Assembly: GCA_013396525.1 (NCBI GenBank)
Contig: VWYX01000885.1
Span: forward strand, 283,723-347,722
Reading direction: 5' to 3'
Length of the DNA: 64,000 nucleotides
From: Chaetorhynchus papuensis
Taxonomy: Eukaryota; Chordata; Aves; Passeriformes; Rhipiduridae
Below, piece by piece: positions 24,481-37,559 of this stretch. Made by a program: the position numbers and the translations under genes. The stretch's first letter is position 1, and each line of letters begins with the position of its first letter. Under the pieces are notes generated by a model that worked only from the letters and a program-made list of their open reading frames with translations, was not told where the DNA came from and ran no database searches.

Positions 24481-27097
24481 TATGTGTTAGTTATAGTGTC
24501 TATTTATAAACTCTTTAATCTGTAGCACTGTAACATTGCTGGTCTTCCTTTTCCTTCTTCTTCTCTCCAAGAAGATGTCTCTGACTGTCAGTCAGAGCTC
24601 TTCCCAGTGGCAGCCTCAGGCCCAGCTGGATCCCTGGAGGGATCTGAGCCTTGTCGCCTCCTGGGGGTGTGGTGGGGGCTGCCCCAGAGCTCAGTGCCAG
24701 CAGGGGCTGGCCTGGGGACAGGCAGGGCACCCCGTGGGGTGGGGATGCCCACCTCGGCATGCAGTACGAGCTGGTGCTGCACAAGGCCTTGGGCAGCGAG
24801 AGGGCCTCGCAGCCATGCAGGGGCAGGCTGCTTCCTAGGATCATTTGAGCCTTTTCTAAGCTATTTAGTCTGCATATTTTGGATACCATGAATATGCATA
24901 CTCAGGACTTGGCCATTGGCTTGGGTTTCCAAAGCAGGTGGTTTATCCGAAGTCTGTCACAGTGAGCCCAGTCTTTTTTTCCTCATGGCCTCAGACTAGT
25001 CAGTCCCAGCTCCTGTTTCGTACAGTTGATACAACTTGCTTCCTGTGGGAGGAGCAAGAAACTTGTATGCAGCTCTTAGGGAGAGATTTGCTGCCAGAAC
25101 TCCTGCTCTCAGTCTCTTTGACCACTAAATGTGACAAAGTCAGTAGGGATCCAGATCTAGACCCATTCAGCTCATCCGCATTTCTTTATGAGAAAACCAT
25201 CTGTTTCTGCCCTTGCTTTCTTATTACATCTCCAGAAGTATGTGAATTGTTTCTAGTTTCAGAAAGCATTTGGTTTTTGCATTATAAAACAATAGAAGAG
25301 ACCTCTCCAACTCACTGGTGTTGCTCAAAGGGATGGAGTGACTCTTGGAGGAAAGATAAAGTAGCCTGAGCTGTGGAGAATCCAAGTACTTCAGTTTTTA
25401 TAATTTGTGCCTCTCTAAAAATTATGTGCATTGCATGAATGAGACATTTGGGTCCACTTTCCTGCAAAAGTTTTTGAGATGAGGATTCCCACTTACAGCC
25501 AGTTTTATACCATGTAGTATGACCCACTCATGGCAGTCTTCAGTTCTTCAGTCATTTCATATCTGTAACATGGGAAATAAGTTTTTGCTGTGAAAAGTAT
25601 TAAACAAACAATGACATTTGAAATCAGAGTCTTCTGCTTTCACTAGAGCAAAGCTTGTATTCTCCTTGGGCCAGTGTAATCACTATTCCTTTTAGGAAAT
25701 AAATTTCTTAGATGGATTTGAAATGGTAATGTTGAAACCTAACAATAACTAAAGAAATGTGTTTGAAACATAATGATTTGCACAACTCTGCAACATTTGC
25801 CGTCAGCAATGCTTTAGAAGAGGAGTAAAGTTTCTAACTTGAAAGGAAAGAAGGCAGCACTGGATTTAGAAGCTCCTTAAGGTGACTAAATGAATTACTC
25901 TTGTTTCATCTATTGACATGTGAGGTGGGAACTGCTTTTGTTAGTGACTGACAGCACAGAGTCACCCAGGAAAGCACCTGATAGTCTAATTTACTCATTG
26001 CCTTCCTCAGCCTGACAACCAAGAAGTCTATAAGCAAACGATTTCCTAAGGATGCCTCAGGCTGATGCATAAAAAAAGCTGGTTTTGTCTGGAACATGCT
26101 TGGTCCAGCCGTTTGATCTCCATGTCCTCAGGTATTCCTCACCAGGCGTGATGTGTCAGTCCCCTTCTGACTGCAGAGGTAGGAAAGCTTCCCCAATTTC
26201 CCCTCCTAGCACATGAAGAGTAGAAAGAGGCTGATATTACCTCCTTCAATGAATCCAAGCTTCCGTAGAGAATGAAAAGATTGACGCTTTTTCATTTGGG
26301 ATGGCATAGGCAAAAGGGAATGTGTAAAATTGGACAACATGGTAAAGTATTTAGAGCAGTTGGACGTGTTGCTTTTATTACCTTTCTCACAACACACAAG
26401 CAAGGGAGATGAAATACGAGCAAATTCCAAATAGATTAAAGGAAACGCATTTTATGTAACATACAGCTGGAGCTTGAGACTCATTGCCAAGAAGTAACAG
26501 CTAGACTCAGGAGTGAGCAGGACTGGGAAGAGGACTGGGTACTTCTGTGAGTAGCGGGAATTTCAGAAGTACTTTGAAAGGGCTCAAAAACAGGTTTAGA
26601 AGGGATGGAAAACCCAAGATACTTGTGAAATTTGCATGAATCAATCCCCTCAGCTTTAAACATTCGAATTCAATGTTCTTCATTGTTTGATCTTTTGAGC
26701 CTGTAGGTAAACATCCCTGTCAAACTTCATTGGTGTTAATTTTCCCATGTATCAAGAGTGTGCATAGCTGCTATTGGGTGCTGCAGTTACACAGACAAAG
26801 CTTTGTCAGTGTCTAGTCTGGGTTTTTCCAATCTTTCGGTTTTCACTCTCATCTCCAAGGGACAATTCAGCCTCTCCTTTTTCTTCAAGATTTAGACAAG
26901 TGGGAGAGCCTGTTTCCCTGTAGGAAATGTTTGCCTGGGGGATTTATTTGAGCAGGTCCTGAATGCTCATAACATCAAGTGAGTTTTGAAAAGAACAGGA
27001 TTTTTGTGGCTGGTCATGATTGGTACACTAGTTGTTCACCTCCAAATCTAAATGTTCCTTCTTCAAAAAGGAGGATTTTTTTACTTGCTGGATCAGA
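24481..27097. other. Intergenic; GC-rich patch at 24600-24850
   Basis: The patch at 24600-24850 is GC-rich and open in several frames on both strands, as expected from composition. No protein family is recognised in it. The remainder is ordinary AT-rich sequence. Confidence 0.5.
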
Positions 27098-27208
27098 CAA
27101 TCACAGAGTATTCTGAATTGGATGGGACTCATTCGGATCGTTAAAGTCGAACTCCTGGCTCTGCACAGAACAACCCTAAGAATCACTCCATATCTCCTCT
27201 GATAATTG
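27098..27208 (-). mobile_element. CR1 LINE 3'-end fragment
   Basis: Sequence around ATTCTGAATTGGATGGGACT, TCGAACTCCTGGCTCTGCAC and CCCTAAGAATCAC matches the 3' terminal part of avian CR1 elements, read in reverse. The CR1 3' end is at the left, so the element points along the minus strand. It is about 110 bp and diverged. Confidence 0.7.
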
Positions 27209-28066
27209 CAGAAGAGGAGATTTATCGATATGTTATTTTGTTCCCATAAAGATGTCAGCCTGCAAGTTTCTTCTCCCTCTGGGTGATTGCATGGTCACTG
27301 TTTGCACATTTCCAGCAATTTTTATCTTCTCAGGACATGTCTTTTGAATGCAGGGTGGTGTCAGGAGGTTAAGAAGGAATCTACAGGTAAGGTAAAGTTC
27401 TTGTAGGAGACAAAGGACCTGGCTGTTGTCCCCATGTCCTTCTGGTAAGACAAGAGGGAAGAGTTGAGCGATGTAGACCCACAGTTTTATCCTCTGTGTC
27501 ACCCACATTGTAAAAACCAGATCCATGAGCAAGGAAAGAAGGAGAAAGCTTGCTTTGTCATGTCGGAAAAAATGCTTAGCAAACCACAGTGAGGCATTTC
27601 AGACTATCTTCTTATTTATTCTTATAACAGTTTTATTTCTTTTTAACATTAGCCATCAAACAAAATGTTTGAAGTTTTTAAGGAGCACAGTTACTTTTTG
27701 CTTTGTAAATAAGAGACTAACTTATTCAGCTGTAGCTGTCTTTGTGATCTGTTTTTTGATTCAATGGAAAAGTGATGACAGGTGTTGTCACGCAGTAATT
27801 AATTCTTTCAGCATAACTATCCAGGCTCTTGAATGATTTATTTCATGTAAAGTATTTGGCAAAAATGGAATCTACTTAATCTGTTTAAACAACAAGAGAA
27901 AATTATTAAACTAAACTTTCCACACTGCCTGCCTGGGCGCTGTGGGTTGGAAGGCAGCACCTCACCACTACAGTGAGAGGTGCAGAACCAATTAAACTGA
28001 TATTGGAAATGAGCGATTTTCTCAGTGAGAAGAATGACAGCCCTTCTTTTAGGTCAGCACCAAAAC
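27209..28066. other. Intergenic, no gene recognised
   Basis: AT-rich spacer between two CR1 copies, with no exon seen. Confidence 0.5.
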
Positions 28067-29167
28067 CATAGAATCATAGAATTATAGTATAGTTTAGGTT
28101 GGAAAAGATCTCTAAAATTTTCAAGTTCAACCTTTAATCCAGCATTGCCAAGTTCACCACCAAACCATGTCCCTAAGTGCCACATCTACCCATCTTTGAA
28201 ATACCTCCAGGGATAGTCACTCAACCACTTCCCTGGACAGATCATTCCAGTGATTGACAGCCCTTTCTGAGAAGAAATTCTTCTCATATCCAATCTAAAC
28301 CTCCCCTGGAGCAACTTGAGGCCATTTCCTCTTATCCTATGTCTTGTTACTTGGGAGAAGAGATCAAGCCCCATCTCACTACTGCCTTTCAGGCAGTTTT
28401 GCAGAGTGATAAGGCCTCCCATGAGTCTCCTTTTCTTCAGGTTAAACACCCCCAGCTCCCTCAGCCACTCCTCACAGGACTTGTGCTCCAGACCCTTTCC
28501 CAGCTCCGTTGTCCTTCTCTGGACACAGTCCAGCACCTCAATGTCCTTCTTGTAGTGAGGGGTCCAGAACTGGACACAGCACTCGGGGTGTGGCCTCACC
28601 AGTGCCAAGTACAGAGGGACAGTCCCTGCTGTGGTCCTGCTGGCCACGCCATTGCTGATACCGGCCAGGATGCCACTGACCTTCTTGGCCCCCTGGGTAC
28701 ATGCTGGATCATGGTCAGTGGCTGTCAATCAGCAACCCCAGGTCCTTCTTCTCCAGGCAGCCCAGCACCTGGCCTAAGTGAACCTCATACAGTTGGTGTC
28801 ACATAATAGATCCAGCCTGTCCAGATCCCTCTGCAGAGCCTTCCTGACATCCAGCAGATCAACACTCCTGCCCAGCTTGGTGTTGACTGCAAACTGACTG
28901 AGGGTGCACTCCATCCTCTTGTCCAGGTTGTTGATAAGGTTATTGAAGAGGACTGGCTGCAGCACTGAGGTTTGGGGAGCACCAATTGTGATCAGCTTCC
29001 AGTTGGATGTGACTCCATTCCCCACCACTCTCTGGGCCTGGGCATCCAGCCAGTTTTTTACCCAGCGAACAGTGTATTCGTCCAAGCCAAGAGCAGATGC
29101 TTTCTCCAGGAGAATGCTGCAGGAAATGGTATCTAATTCTTTACCACAGTCAAGGAAGACAACATCC
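28067..29167 (-). mobile_element. CR1 LINE, 5'-truncated, with broken reverse transcriptase
   Basis: The 3' terminus is diagnostic: two CATAGAAT octamers at 28067-28082 (ATTCTATG on the minus strand), followed by the CR1 3'UTR. Reading the minus strand, frames at 28774-29085 and 28186-28728 encode the C-terminal half of CR1 ORF2. A GxPQxSVLxPVLFN block and a degraded DxKL box are visible, then a tail with RPHPECCVQFW and HRIRGNGLKLLQGRF. The frames do not join, and a small internal deletion near 28740-28780 is likely. The active-site Asp pair is damaged, so the copy is dead. Its 5' side is cut by an LTR insertion at 29168; only about 10 bp of possible CR1 remain beyond it. Confidence 0.93.
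29163..29167. repeat. Target-site duplication, left copy (CATCC)
   Basis: CATCC directly precedes the LTR and is repeated directly after it at 29751-29755. Confidence 0.85.
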
Positions 29168-29750
29168 TGTCCTGGTTTTGGCTGAGACAGAGTTAATTTT
29201 CTTCCTGGTAGCTGGTTCAGTGCTGTGGTTTGGATTGGGGATGAGATCTCGGTAACACACTGATGGTTCAGTTGTTACTATGCAGTGCTTGCTCTAACTC
29301 AAGGAATTTTTCGTATCCCATGCTCTGCAAACGAGGAGGTGCACAAGAAGCTGGGAGGGAGCATGGCCAGGACAGCTGACCTGACCTGTCCAAAGGGATA
29401 TTCCATGCCAGAGAATGCCATGCCCCCTATATAAACTGAGGTGTTACCTGGAATTGGGTTGGTGGCTGCTTGGGGAATGGCTGAGCATTAGTCAGAAGCT
29501 GGTGAGTAACTGTATCGTGCATTGCTTGGTTTTTTTGAGTCTTATTCCTTTCTCTCTTTTTGTTATCTCCCTTTTCATTACTCTAATTACTAGTATTAGT
29601 ATATTTTACTTTATTTCAATTATTAAACTGTTCATAGCCCATGGAGTTTTACTTTTTTTTTTCCGATTCTGCTGCCCATCCCGCTGAGGTGGGGGAGGTG
29701 AGCCAGCGTCTGTGTGATACTTAGTTGCCATCTGGGGTTGAACCATGACA
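29168..29750 (+). mobile_element. Solo LTR of an avian endogenous retrovirus
   Basis: A 583-bp element starts TGTCCTGGTTTTGGCTGAGA and ends GGGTTGAACCATGACA, giving the TG...CA termini of a retroviral LTR. It contains a TATA box (TATATAAA, 29429-29436) and a polyadenylation-type ATTAAA (29622-29627), in the right order for a U3-R-U5 layout in plus orientation. Perfect 5-bp CATCC duplications flank it. No gag, pol or env sequence is attached, so it is a recombined solo LTR. I recognise the family as a common passerine/neoavian LTR, with 5-bp duplications fitting an ERVL or ERV1 type; the exact subfamily name is not certain. Confidence 0.88.
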
Positions 29751-29755
29751 CATCC
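29751..29755. repeat. Target-site duplication, right copy (CATCC)
   Basis: Matches 29163-29167. It is followed at once by a short inverted repeat (ATCCACAA at 29752-29759 and TTGTGGAT at 29763-29770). Confidence 0.85.
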
Positions 29756-32700
29756 ACAAGGTTTGTGGATCCATCATTGTTCTCGTTCTTGTTGTTGGTT
29801 TTCGCTGCATTAGAACAGACTACAGCATTAAAAACAAAGCTCTTCATTCCCCATATCCATTACTTTGTTCTCATGAGAAGAAACCCGTGTCTGCCAATTA
29901 TAATAAACTGATGCACCAGATTATGGTGAAGTTAATAGGAACTGACAGCATAATAGGAGCAACTGCAGGTTAAGTTGCAATAAATTTGTTTGTTTATAGA
30001 TGGGATTTTGCAACAAAGAAAGTGTTTTATAAATCAAAGAGATCTCCCACCAAACTTACCTTACCGAGGAGTAAAACAACATCTAGTAGCTAGAAAACAG
30101 AATTGTTCTGAGAAAGCCATTTATCTAATTTCTTTTTAAATAGCTGATAGATGAGCATTTTGTTTACTTGAGCCAATGCAGCATTGACACTCTTTAATTC
30201 AGTCCCACAGGACCATAATATTTTTTCTACATCCTGATGACAGGTGAACACCAGTCTCTTCACTTCCCTTTTGCTTTTAGCAAATTTCAGGTCTTTTCTG
30301 GTTTCAGGAAAAACCTGGACTATCAAACCAGGAGTCAAATACCCTTTAAAAATTCTGTTATGTATTTAAAAATATCACAAAACTCAAATAATTATTATGG
30401 CTCAGGTCTGACTCGTGTTTTTTCATTCTTGGGTTGACAGTTTTGTTACTGTTTATCAGTCCTGACAAGAAAAATCCCATCAGGATGAGATCCGTGCTGT
30501 CCTCTCTACATATGTCCCAGCCTTGATCTCTAATTTGAAACTTGATCATAGGAATCATACTATTGTCTTTTGGTCACTGTTGCTGGGCTAACCACCTTTG
30601 CATTCTTCTTAGCAAGGCATTTGGGACACGAACAGTTTTGAATATGCACTTAGAAAGCACTATCAGGAACTTTCATATCAGTTCATGCATATTTTTCTTT
30701 TTGATGTATGGACTATGAGTACAGGCTTCACACATAATTGTGTTTTACCCTGCTCTAAATCTACTGGTATTGTTTAATGAATGTTTTAAATTATTTTATC
30801 AACAAAAATTTCAAAATGTGTACAGCAAAAAGCAAGGCTTTTCTACCTGATTAAGAAACATGGAGCTGTATCAATGCAACATTAATGCAGAACGCTACAG
30901 CATTCTCCTTTCAGTCTAATAGACTACAGATCAGTAATTTGCAGCTTGACCATGAGGAAGTTGTCATCTCTTGCCCGCTACTTAGATTAAGTTGTTTGCT
31001 TTCGCTGCTGCTACAGGCAGACTGCACCAGAGCACTCCCCTTCTGATAGTCAGCTTGGCTGGATCTTCTCCTGCCATGGCACTTGCCCCTGGGTATGAAA
31101 TTGCATCAATATAATTGCTCAGTTTTACTTTTGTCAGGATAAATTCCTTCAATTTCCTCTCGCATCAGGGACTCCCATTCTCTTACCATCTTTGTGGTCC
31201 TTCCCTACCTGTCCCAGATGGAATACATCTTTCCCGAACCCACAGACAGCAAGAGCTCCGGGCACCATTGTAGCTGAGGTTTTACTGGTCTGTGGTGTTA
31301 GCAATAACACTGCTGTTGCTGGAAACTCCCTTATTTTTTTCCCACAGGTAATAGTGAGCAATGCCTCACATCCCATTCAGCATAATGCAGTATAGCTGGC
31401 AGGATCCAGCGTCATGTGTACTGATTTTACCGGTACAGTGTCGTTGCCACAGACAATCACAAGCAATAGCCCACCTAGTCTTTTTAAAGGAATTTTAATT
31501 TGATGGATAAGATTTGTAATTAAGGACTGGATAAGCACTGTGCCAACAGGCTCGGTAGCTGCCAGGCCAGATAGGTTGGGATAAGGAATGGGCCGTGCCT
31601 CTCTGAAAATCAACGGCAAGTTTTCCTCAGAAGCTCATTCTCAGGCTTACCTCAGGTTAGCATATTACATTTTTATTGCTGTGGTGTTTTGTGCTTTTTA
31701 AAAATCTCCATTGGAGGGAGCCTGTTGAAACCTGCCAGCAGCTCTTTCTCTTTGGCAGCTTCTGAGCCTAGGCTGGCTGCTCTGTGACTTCGGAGTGTAT
31801 GCAACCTGTGCTGGCTTTGCTGTAAACCTGCCAGGAAACGGACACTTTCAAAAATACTTTAAAATATCTTCTAAAATTCTAAATACCTGCATGAAAAGCA
31901 AGGTTTTTTATGAAGAGCCTGCCAGTAGCAAAGTTTTATGGTCTTCAGGAGCAAGGCTTACTGTTGTGAAGTATCCCCAGATGTGGCTCGTGGCTGCAGC
32001 TTCCATCTCCTGCAAAATGTCCCTCTTTCCTCCTTCCAAGACTTCGTTTTGCTGGCACTAGTTGATCTCATTTGGACTGAAAGGGACAGGAAGGCGCTCA
32101 CAAGCCGGGAGGTGGCAGCCCAGACAAGGGAGGGCGGGGACGTCTTGTCCCCACCAGCTACATCACTCCGGGATGCCTGTCTGCAGCCGAATGTTGCCGC
32201 ATGCCAACGCTGTTGGGAGTCTCTTATCTGCATTCTTTCAGGGGCTGCCCTCTCTTCCTTGAAACTGTGAGGTTTGAAATTAAACATCATGTTCTCTATA
32301 AATAATCTTAATTGGCAGCAAGTTCATTGAATGTGGTCTTTTGCATACAGATTAAAACCTGCTGTAGTGAATTTGAGGCTGTCCTGAAACAGGTTCACTG
32401 TTGCAAGGGGACTTCAGTTTTGTGCCACTTCACATGAATTGGTTTAAAACTGGTCTACCAGGGCACTGCAAACCCTGGCTCTCTGTAAGGGTAGCTGTTC
32501 AGCCAACACTGAATCCGTGTTCTCCATCCCACAGAGTAGTTGGCTGGAGCACTTATAGGAATCATTTAACTGTTCTGCAGCAAGAAACTCTGAAGAGCAT
32601 GTCCTTTCATTAGTTGCCTCTGGGGTTTGTCCATGCTCTTACCTCCCAAATTATGACAAATATATTATGTGTGTTGGCTGTGGAAGCTCAGTTATGTACC

Positions 32701-35700
32701 TTGCTGTAAGCACTTACCTATATCCTTTGAGTGGGGTTTCATCCCGTTCACTTCAGTGAGATCGCTTCTGTGTATGCATCCATCTGTACAGAAATATTTG
32801 CAGAAGTCTAATCCATACTTGGCTTCCTCTTTGGGTCTTTTTCCTGTGGTACTGTCAGTGAATTGTACAGCAAAATCACCACCACAATTTCAACCACAGC
32901 AATCACCTTTATAAAATCAGTGCTGGAACAAATGTTTTAAAGTGGGATATCTGCTGTATGGGAGTGAAGAGGACTGGGGGATTTAAACAATTAAGAAAGA
33001 TAATGAAAGCTACAGTTGAATTGATTTTACAAATGAAATAAAAAACTTTATTCACTTTTATTTAATGTAACAGAGAGATATCAATTTATCATTTGAACCT
33101 GTAGAAATGAGGGCTAGTGGTAGAAGCAGTTGGCAACCCTTGAAGTTTCTCCAAATGGGACTTTAACTTACATCTGGAAAGAGAGATTATTCACACAAGA
33201 CAATGAGGGTCTTGCACAGCCCTCATAAATACCTTATGTCGCCATTCCTCTTTCACCTCAGTGCCAAACCTGTTTGCGAGTGGCAGTGACTGCTCTAGCC
33301 TGGGCAGAGTGAGCACCCACATGCGCTTTTTGAGTCTCTTATTTTGGTTTATTTTAAGTACCTACTAAATGTAGATGTCAACTAAAGGTAAATGGAGGAT
33401 AGCAGCTGAAAGAATGAATCTTACATGGCTCCTTTTTTTTGCCCTGCTATCTCTCTATATGGCTAATTCCTTTATAAGCACAGAGCAGGAAAAAACCTGC
33501 ATCTACTGGCTGAGCATGAAGCACCTTTCCAGCTTAGAAAGCACAGTTATTGCAGTACAAGCTTAGTCAGATATAGAGAAAAAGTAAATATTTGGGAAAA
33601 GAGGGGATCTAATTTTAAAACCTCTCTCTATATCAGTTGATTTCCAAAACAAAACCTTAAAAAGATCCAATTGAAAACAACGTGAAAGAAAGTGCAAGAA
33701 ATGTTATTAATGAGATTGTATCTGCTGAAATTGGCTAAGTACTTTCACAGGTTGCTGAAAGAAATTTGATGCTTGATTCTTTCAGGCGATTTGGATGTTG
33801 CCAGAGGTGGTGTTACACCTGCCCACAGGACACTATCTTCAACTTCACATCTTAAAAAAAAAGTTTTAAAATTTATATTAATCATCTCATTTACAAGCTA
33901 CTGGTACTATACATGTTGCTGCAGATTAAATGACTCATTGGCTGGGTTTCAAATAGTAGAAAACAAGGCTCTGCTCCCACATCTTCCCTTTCTGTCACAC
34001 TGATTAGACTGCTATTTGCATTCTTTTTATCCCATCTGGAGCCTTCAGCAGGAGGGATTGTTTAGCTCTGGACGATTAAAATTGGTCTGATGACAGTCTG
34101 ATGGAAATGTATCTTGTTTTCATGCTGGCATTTTAGAATGCACTAGGTTTCCATTAGGGCTGTGTGGGCACCCACATCAGTGGGGTAGGACAGCTATCCA
34201 GAAAAGATGGGTCATGGCCAGTCTCTGATCCAGTACTGAATTGCGCAGACTTGCTGGGAGGGATAAGTCCTTTGCATTTCCTATGGTACCATGGGGTAAG
34301 ACCATTTGACCACTGAGTAATAGATTATATCCTTCTGCTTCAGGCCTGGCTCTGGTATCTCCTTCCTTCGATGACCTCTTGAGGGAGGAGAGAAGCTTTT
34401 GGGGCTAAGAAACTAAGGAGGTGTATCCAGGAGCGAGGCAGGCTCTCCATCGCTTCATGCATTGTGTGCAGTTCTGTGTTTGCAAATAGGGACGTTCCCA
34501 GGGCAGAGGGGCTGGCATGTGAGCAGGGTCCCTTCTCACCCTTGGGGCAGAGCTTACAGTGACCGAGTTGTTTTGAGCATCCTCTTGTCTCTCCTGTTGC
34601 TTACTGACAGATCTAGACTACCACCTGCTGAAGGAATTGTCTCTTCACATTGTGATGACTTTCACTGCCTGATTATGAGCAGGCCTCTGGGCCAGGGGGG
34701 TGCTGCTCTGCAGACTTGCTGCCTGTTAGATGCTCTAGGAATTTGCTACTCCACTCTTGAATCATTAATTTCTCATACATGTTGGTTTGAGACAGCTGTG
34801 CAAGGCATACAAAATTACATAGAATCAAAACATGTAAACTTCTGGGTGGCACGTGGGAGAAAAGAGATCCAGGACATGGTTTAGATGCCTCCAAACACCC
34901 ATGTTTAAGCCACTGCTTTGAGATCTAGACTATGTCTACCCCCAGAAAACACCCTATAATAGAGTAATTAATCTATGGAGGGCACAGGAGGGCTAATAAT
35001 TACCCATAAATGCTGCTTTTGTTTATCTTACAGAGAATAAATCAGGTTTCTCACAGCAGTTGTTGTTCTTCCTGATGATCTTACTTGCCTTACATTTTTT
35101 TTACATTTGTGTAAGTCTTTGTATCGCTAAGCACATGTCTGCAGCTTGAGGTCAGTGCTTTGTGGGGCTAGAACCAGGCAGTGTTTGTGTGCCCTTGCAG
35201 ATGGAGATGGCAGCGTGCGAGGCTATGCCAGGCTCCTCGAAGCAAAGCTGCCTTCATTGCATCTCCATCTGGGACCTTCCAGGAAACACGGACAAAGGGT
35301 GTCTTACTGAGTAGTTTCTTTCCGAATAATCAGGATGAGTGAACAGGTTACTGACGACCTGTCATTAAACTGTTGCTGAAAGCACTAAATTGTATTGTTT
35401 AACCTTGTTCTGCAGGACACTTATCATGATGCTGTGAACCATCAGTCTGAGATGTATCAGTTCAAATAACCAAAAGAAATATTGCTGTCTTAGCTGCCTG
35501 AAACATTACCCTCTGCTTTTATTGCAAGTCTTATGAAGGGGCTACTTTGAAGACCAAGACCTGATTAGAACATTTAGGTTAAATTTTCTCTCCTTCTAGA
35601 TGTCTGTGCTGCTGTCAGTTTGAAAATATCCCGTACCACAAATTATAGGAAAGGTGGCATCTTCCAAGGACATCCACAGCAAAAGCTTTGTGTTTCATGA

Positions 35701-35770
35701 GTGGTTTTTGTGTGCTACTTCAGGATCGTAATACACACACAAATCTTCAATCTCCTATGCAAATACTGTT
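29756..35770. other. Intergenic; CpG-retaining patch at 32060-32230
   Basis: No coding exon is recognised over 6 kb. The short patch 32060-32230 has roughly ten CpGs, unlike its surroundings. It is open in more than one frame but resembles no known protein. A homeodomain-site-rich bit lies near 34995-35040 (CTAATAATTACCC). Confidence 0.5.
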
Positions 35771-35791
35771 TATATATATATATATATATAT
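35771..35791. repeat. (TA)10 microsatellite
   Basis: An uninterrupted TA repeat of ten units. Confidence 0.95.
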
Positions 35792-37009
35792 GTCTTTGCA
35801 GAAGTATTTTGTAAAGTATTGGCTACGATTTGCATTTATTTCTCATTGCCCAGGACTGGCTATTTAACCTCTGTTCCTCACCTCACTTTTTCTGTGGTTC
35901 AACAATGCATTTTACTTGTCTGTTCTGAATTGCATCAGGCTTGCAACAGGAAAACATAATGTTTAACCCACAGAAACACTCTTCTCTGAAACAGGAAAAG
36001 GATTTTACTGTGGTTTAAATTCCCTTTTTAAATGTGAGCTATTCTATTTTATGGAACAATGAAAGGAAAACCACACTGACTCCATACAAGCACACAAGTA
36101 GTAAAAATGAAAACTGACAGGAAAACACAAATAAATATCACTAAGCATGTGATGATTGTTGAGTTTAAAGGTCGTATTTTATAAGATTCATTAGGGAGTA
36201 CAAGAAGAGTAAAGGGAGAAACCTAGAAGTCAGCTTGCCTGGGAGAGCAGATCATTAATGCTGTTCCAGAGAAACCTCTGTGTGAGAGGGTGGTTATGAG
36301 AAGTACCAACAGAAAAGATATTGCTGGTGTTTACTGCAAACTGTAAATAGTCAAGGCAGAATAAAAACAGCATGTTAGATAGACATAGAGAAGGAAATTA
36401 GAGGAATTATTATTGAACCCACAGATCCCATTACATCCAAACTCAAGGCTCTTCCTGGTTATGGAATATGATCTGAGTAATGCTTCCTGACAGAATTTTC
36501 CCAGGTTTTATTAATTTTGGTTGGAATCTTTAGGAAGGCAGAGGAACCTGTTTAGGCAGTAGGTAGCTGAGAAAGTCTGGAATGGCGACTTTTCCTCTCC
36601 TTACTCAAGTCATTTGATGCCTTTTAAAAGTTTTCTATTTCCTTTGGAAAGGAAGTTGTGCACATTAAGTGAGCCAACACACAGTGCTGAAGAAGGAAGG
36701 TTAAAGAAGGAGGGAATAACCCTTACATTCTCTATACAGCAGATGAAAATGAAGACAGCTGGAATACAAAATATGATCAGAATACAGCTTTGTACCTCCA
36801 AGTGTGAAATCAGTCTCTCCTGTCCTACTCTGTCCTTCCTAGCCTTCACCATTGCCCTGCTCACCCTTGGGATTTTCAGATGATGGTAATCTTTGAGGGT
36901 TTACTCCCCATTTGCTCTGCTCCCATTCAGGCATTTTTCTGTAATTTCTTCCCTATTTTACTGCTGCTTTGGCATTCCCACCAAAACTTTAGTCTGGATG
37001 TTGACTACT
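35792..37009. other. Intergenic, no gene recognised
   Basis: AT-rich, with no exon or clear repeat. Confidence 0.5.
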
Positions 37010-37130
37010 CCACTCCTGAAATACTGCAATATCTTCTGCTTAGCCTCCATTTTTCACTTTCTTCCCCAAATCATATTTTTCGTACCTCCTCGGGCCACCC
37101 TTCATTTTTCCATACTATTCAAAAGTTTTG
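37010..37130 (+). repeat. Possible L2-like LINE fragment
   Basis: TACTGCAATATCTTCTGCTT followed by AGCCTCCA resembles the L2 reverse transcriptase 3' region, whose conserved core is TACTGCAA then a CTCC-rich stretch. The following T/C-rich DNA is compatible but too diverged to extend with confidence. Confidence 0.3.
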
Positions 37131-37559
37131 GTTTTACCTTTTATGGTCCTGCAGGCAAACATTCTGTGACATCTCTTCTTACTTCTTCATACTGCATCCG
37201 TCTGCTATCAGTGTTTCACCAGTTCTCCTTTTCCACCCACGTCCTTCATGCAAAACTCAGAAAACAGCAGCAGCCAAAGAAAGATCTGAATAAAGGCTGT
37301 GGATATTACCCTCTTGTACCTTAAGCAGCAGAGTGGTTCAGTCCAAAAAATTCTGAATACAGACATCGGAATTCTTAGAAAAGAAAACAGCATTACAACA
37401 TCCCCTTTAAAGGGGTACTCATTAGTGCGATAAAGACCTAACATGTGGGCAAGTGCTGATGAACCTGCTTTATCCCTTTCAAGTGCATAAAACTGTAAGA
37501 AATTGTAATAAATACCCATTTACTCATTGAGGCCTAGCAGACTTGAAAAATGGTAAATC
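37131..37559. other. Intergenic, no gene recognised
   Basis: Nothing recognised in this spacer. Confidence 0.5.

Noticed and set aside
25545..25600. MIR-tail-like ATCTGTAACATGGGAAATAA
   Set aside because: A single short match with no flanking support.
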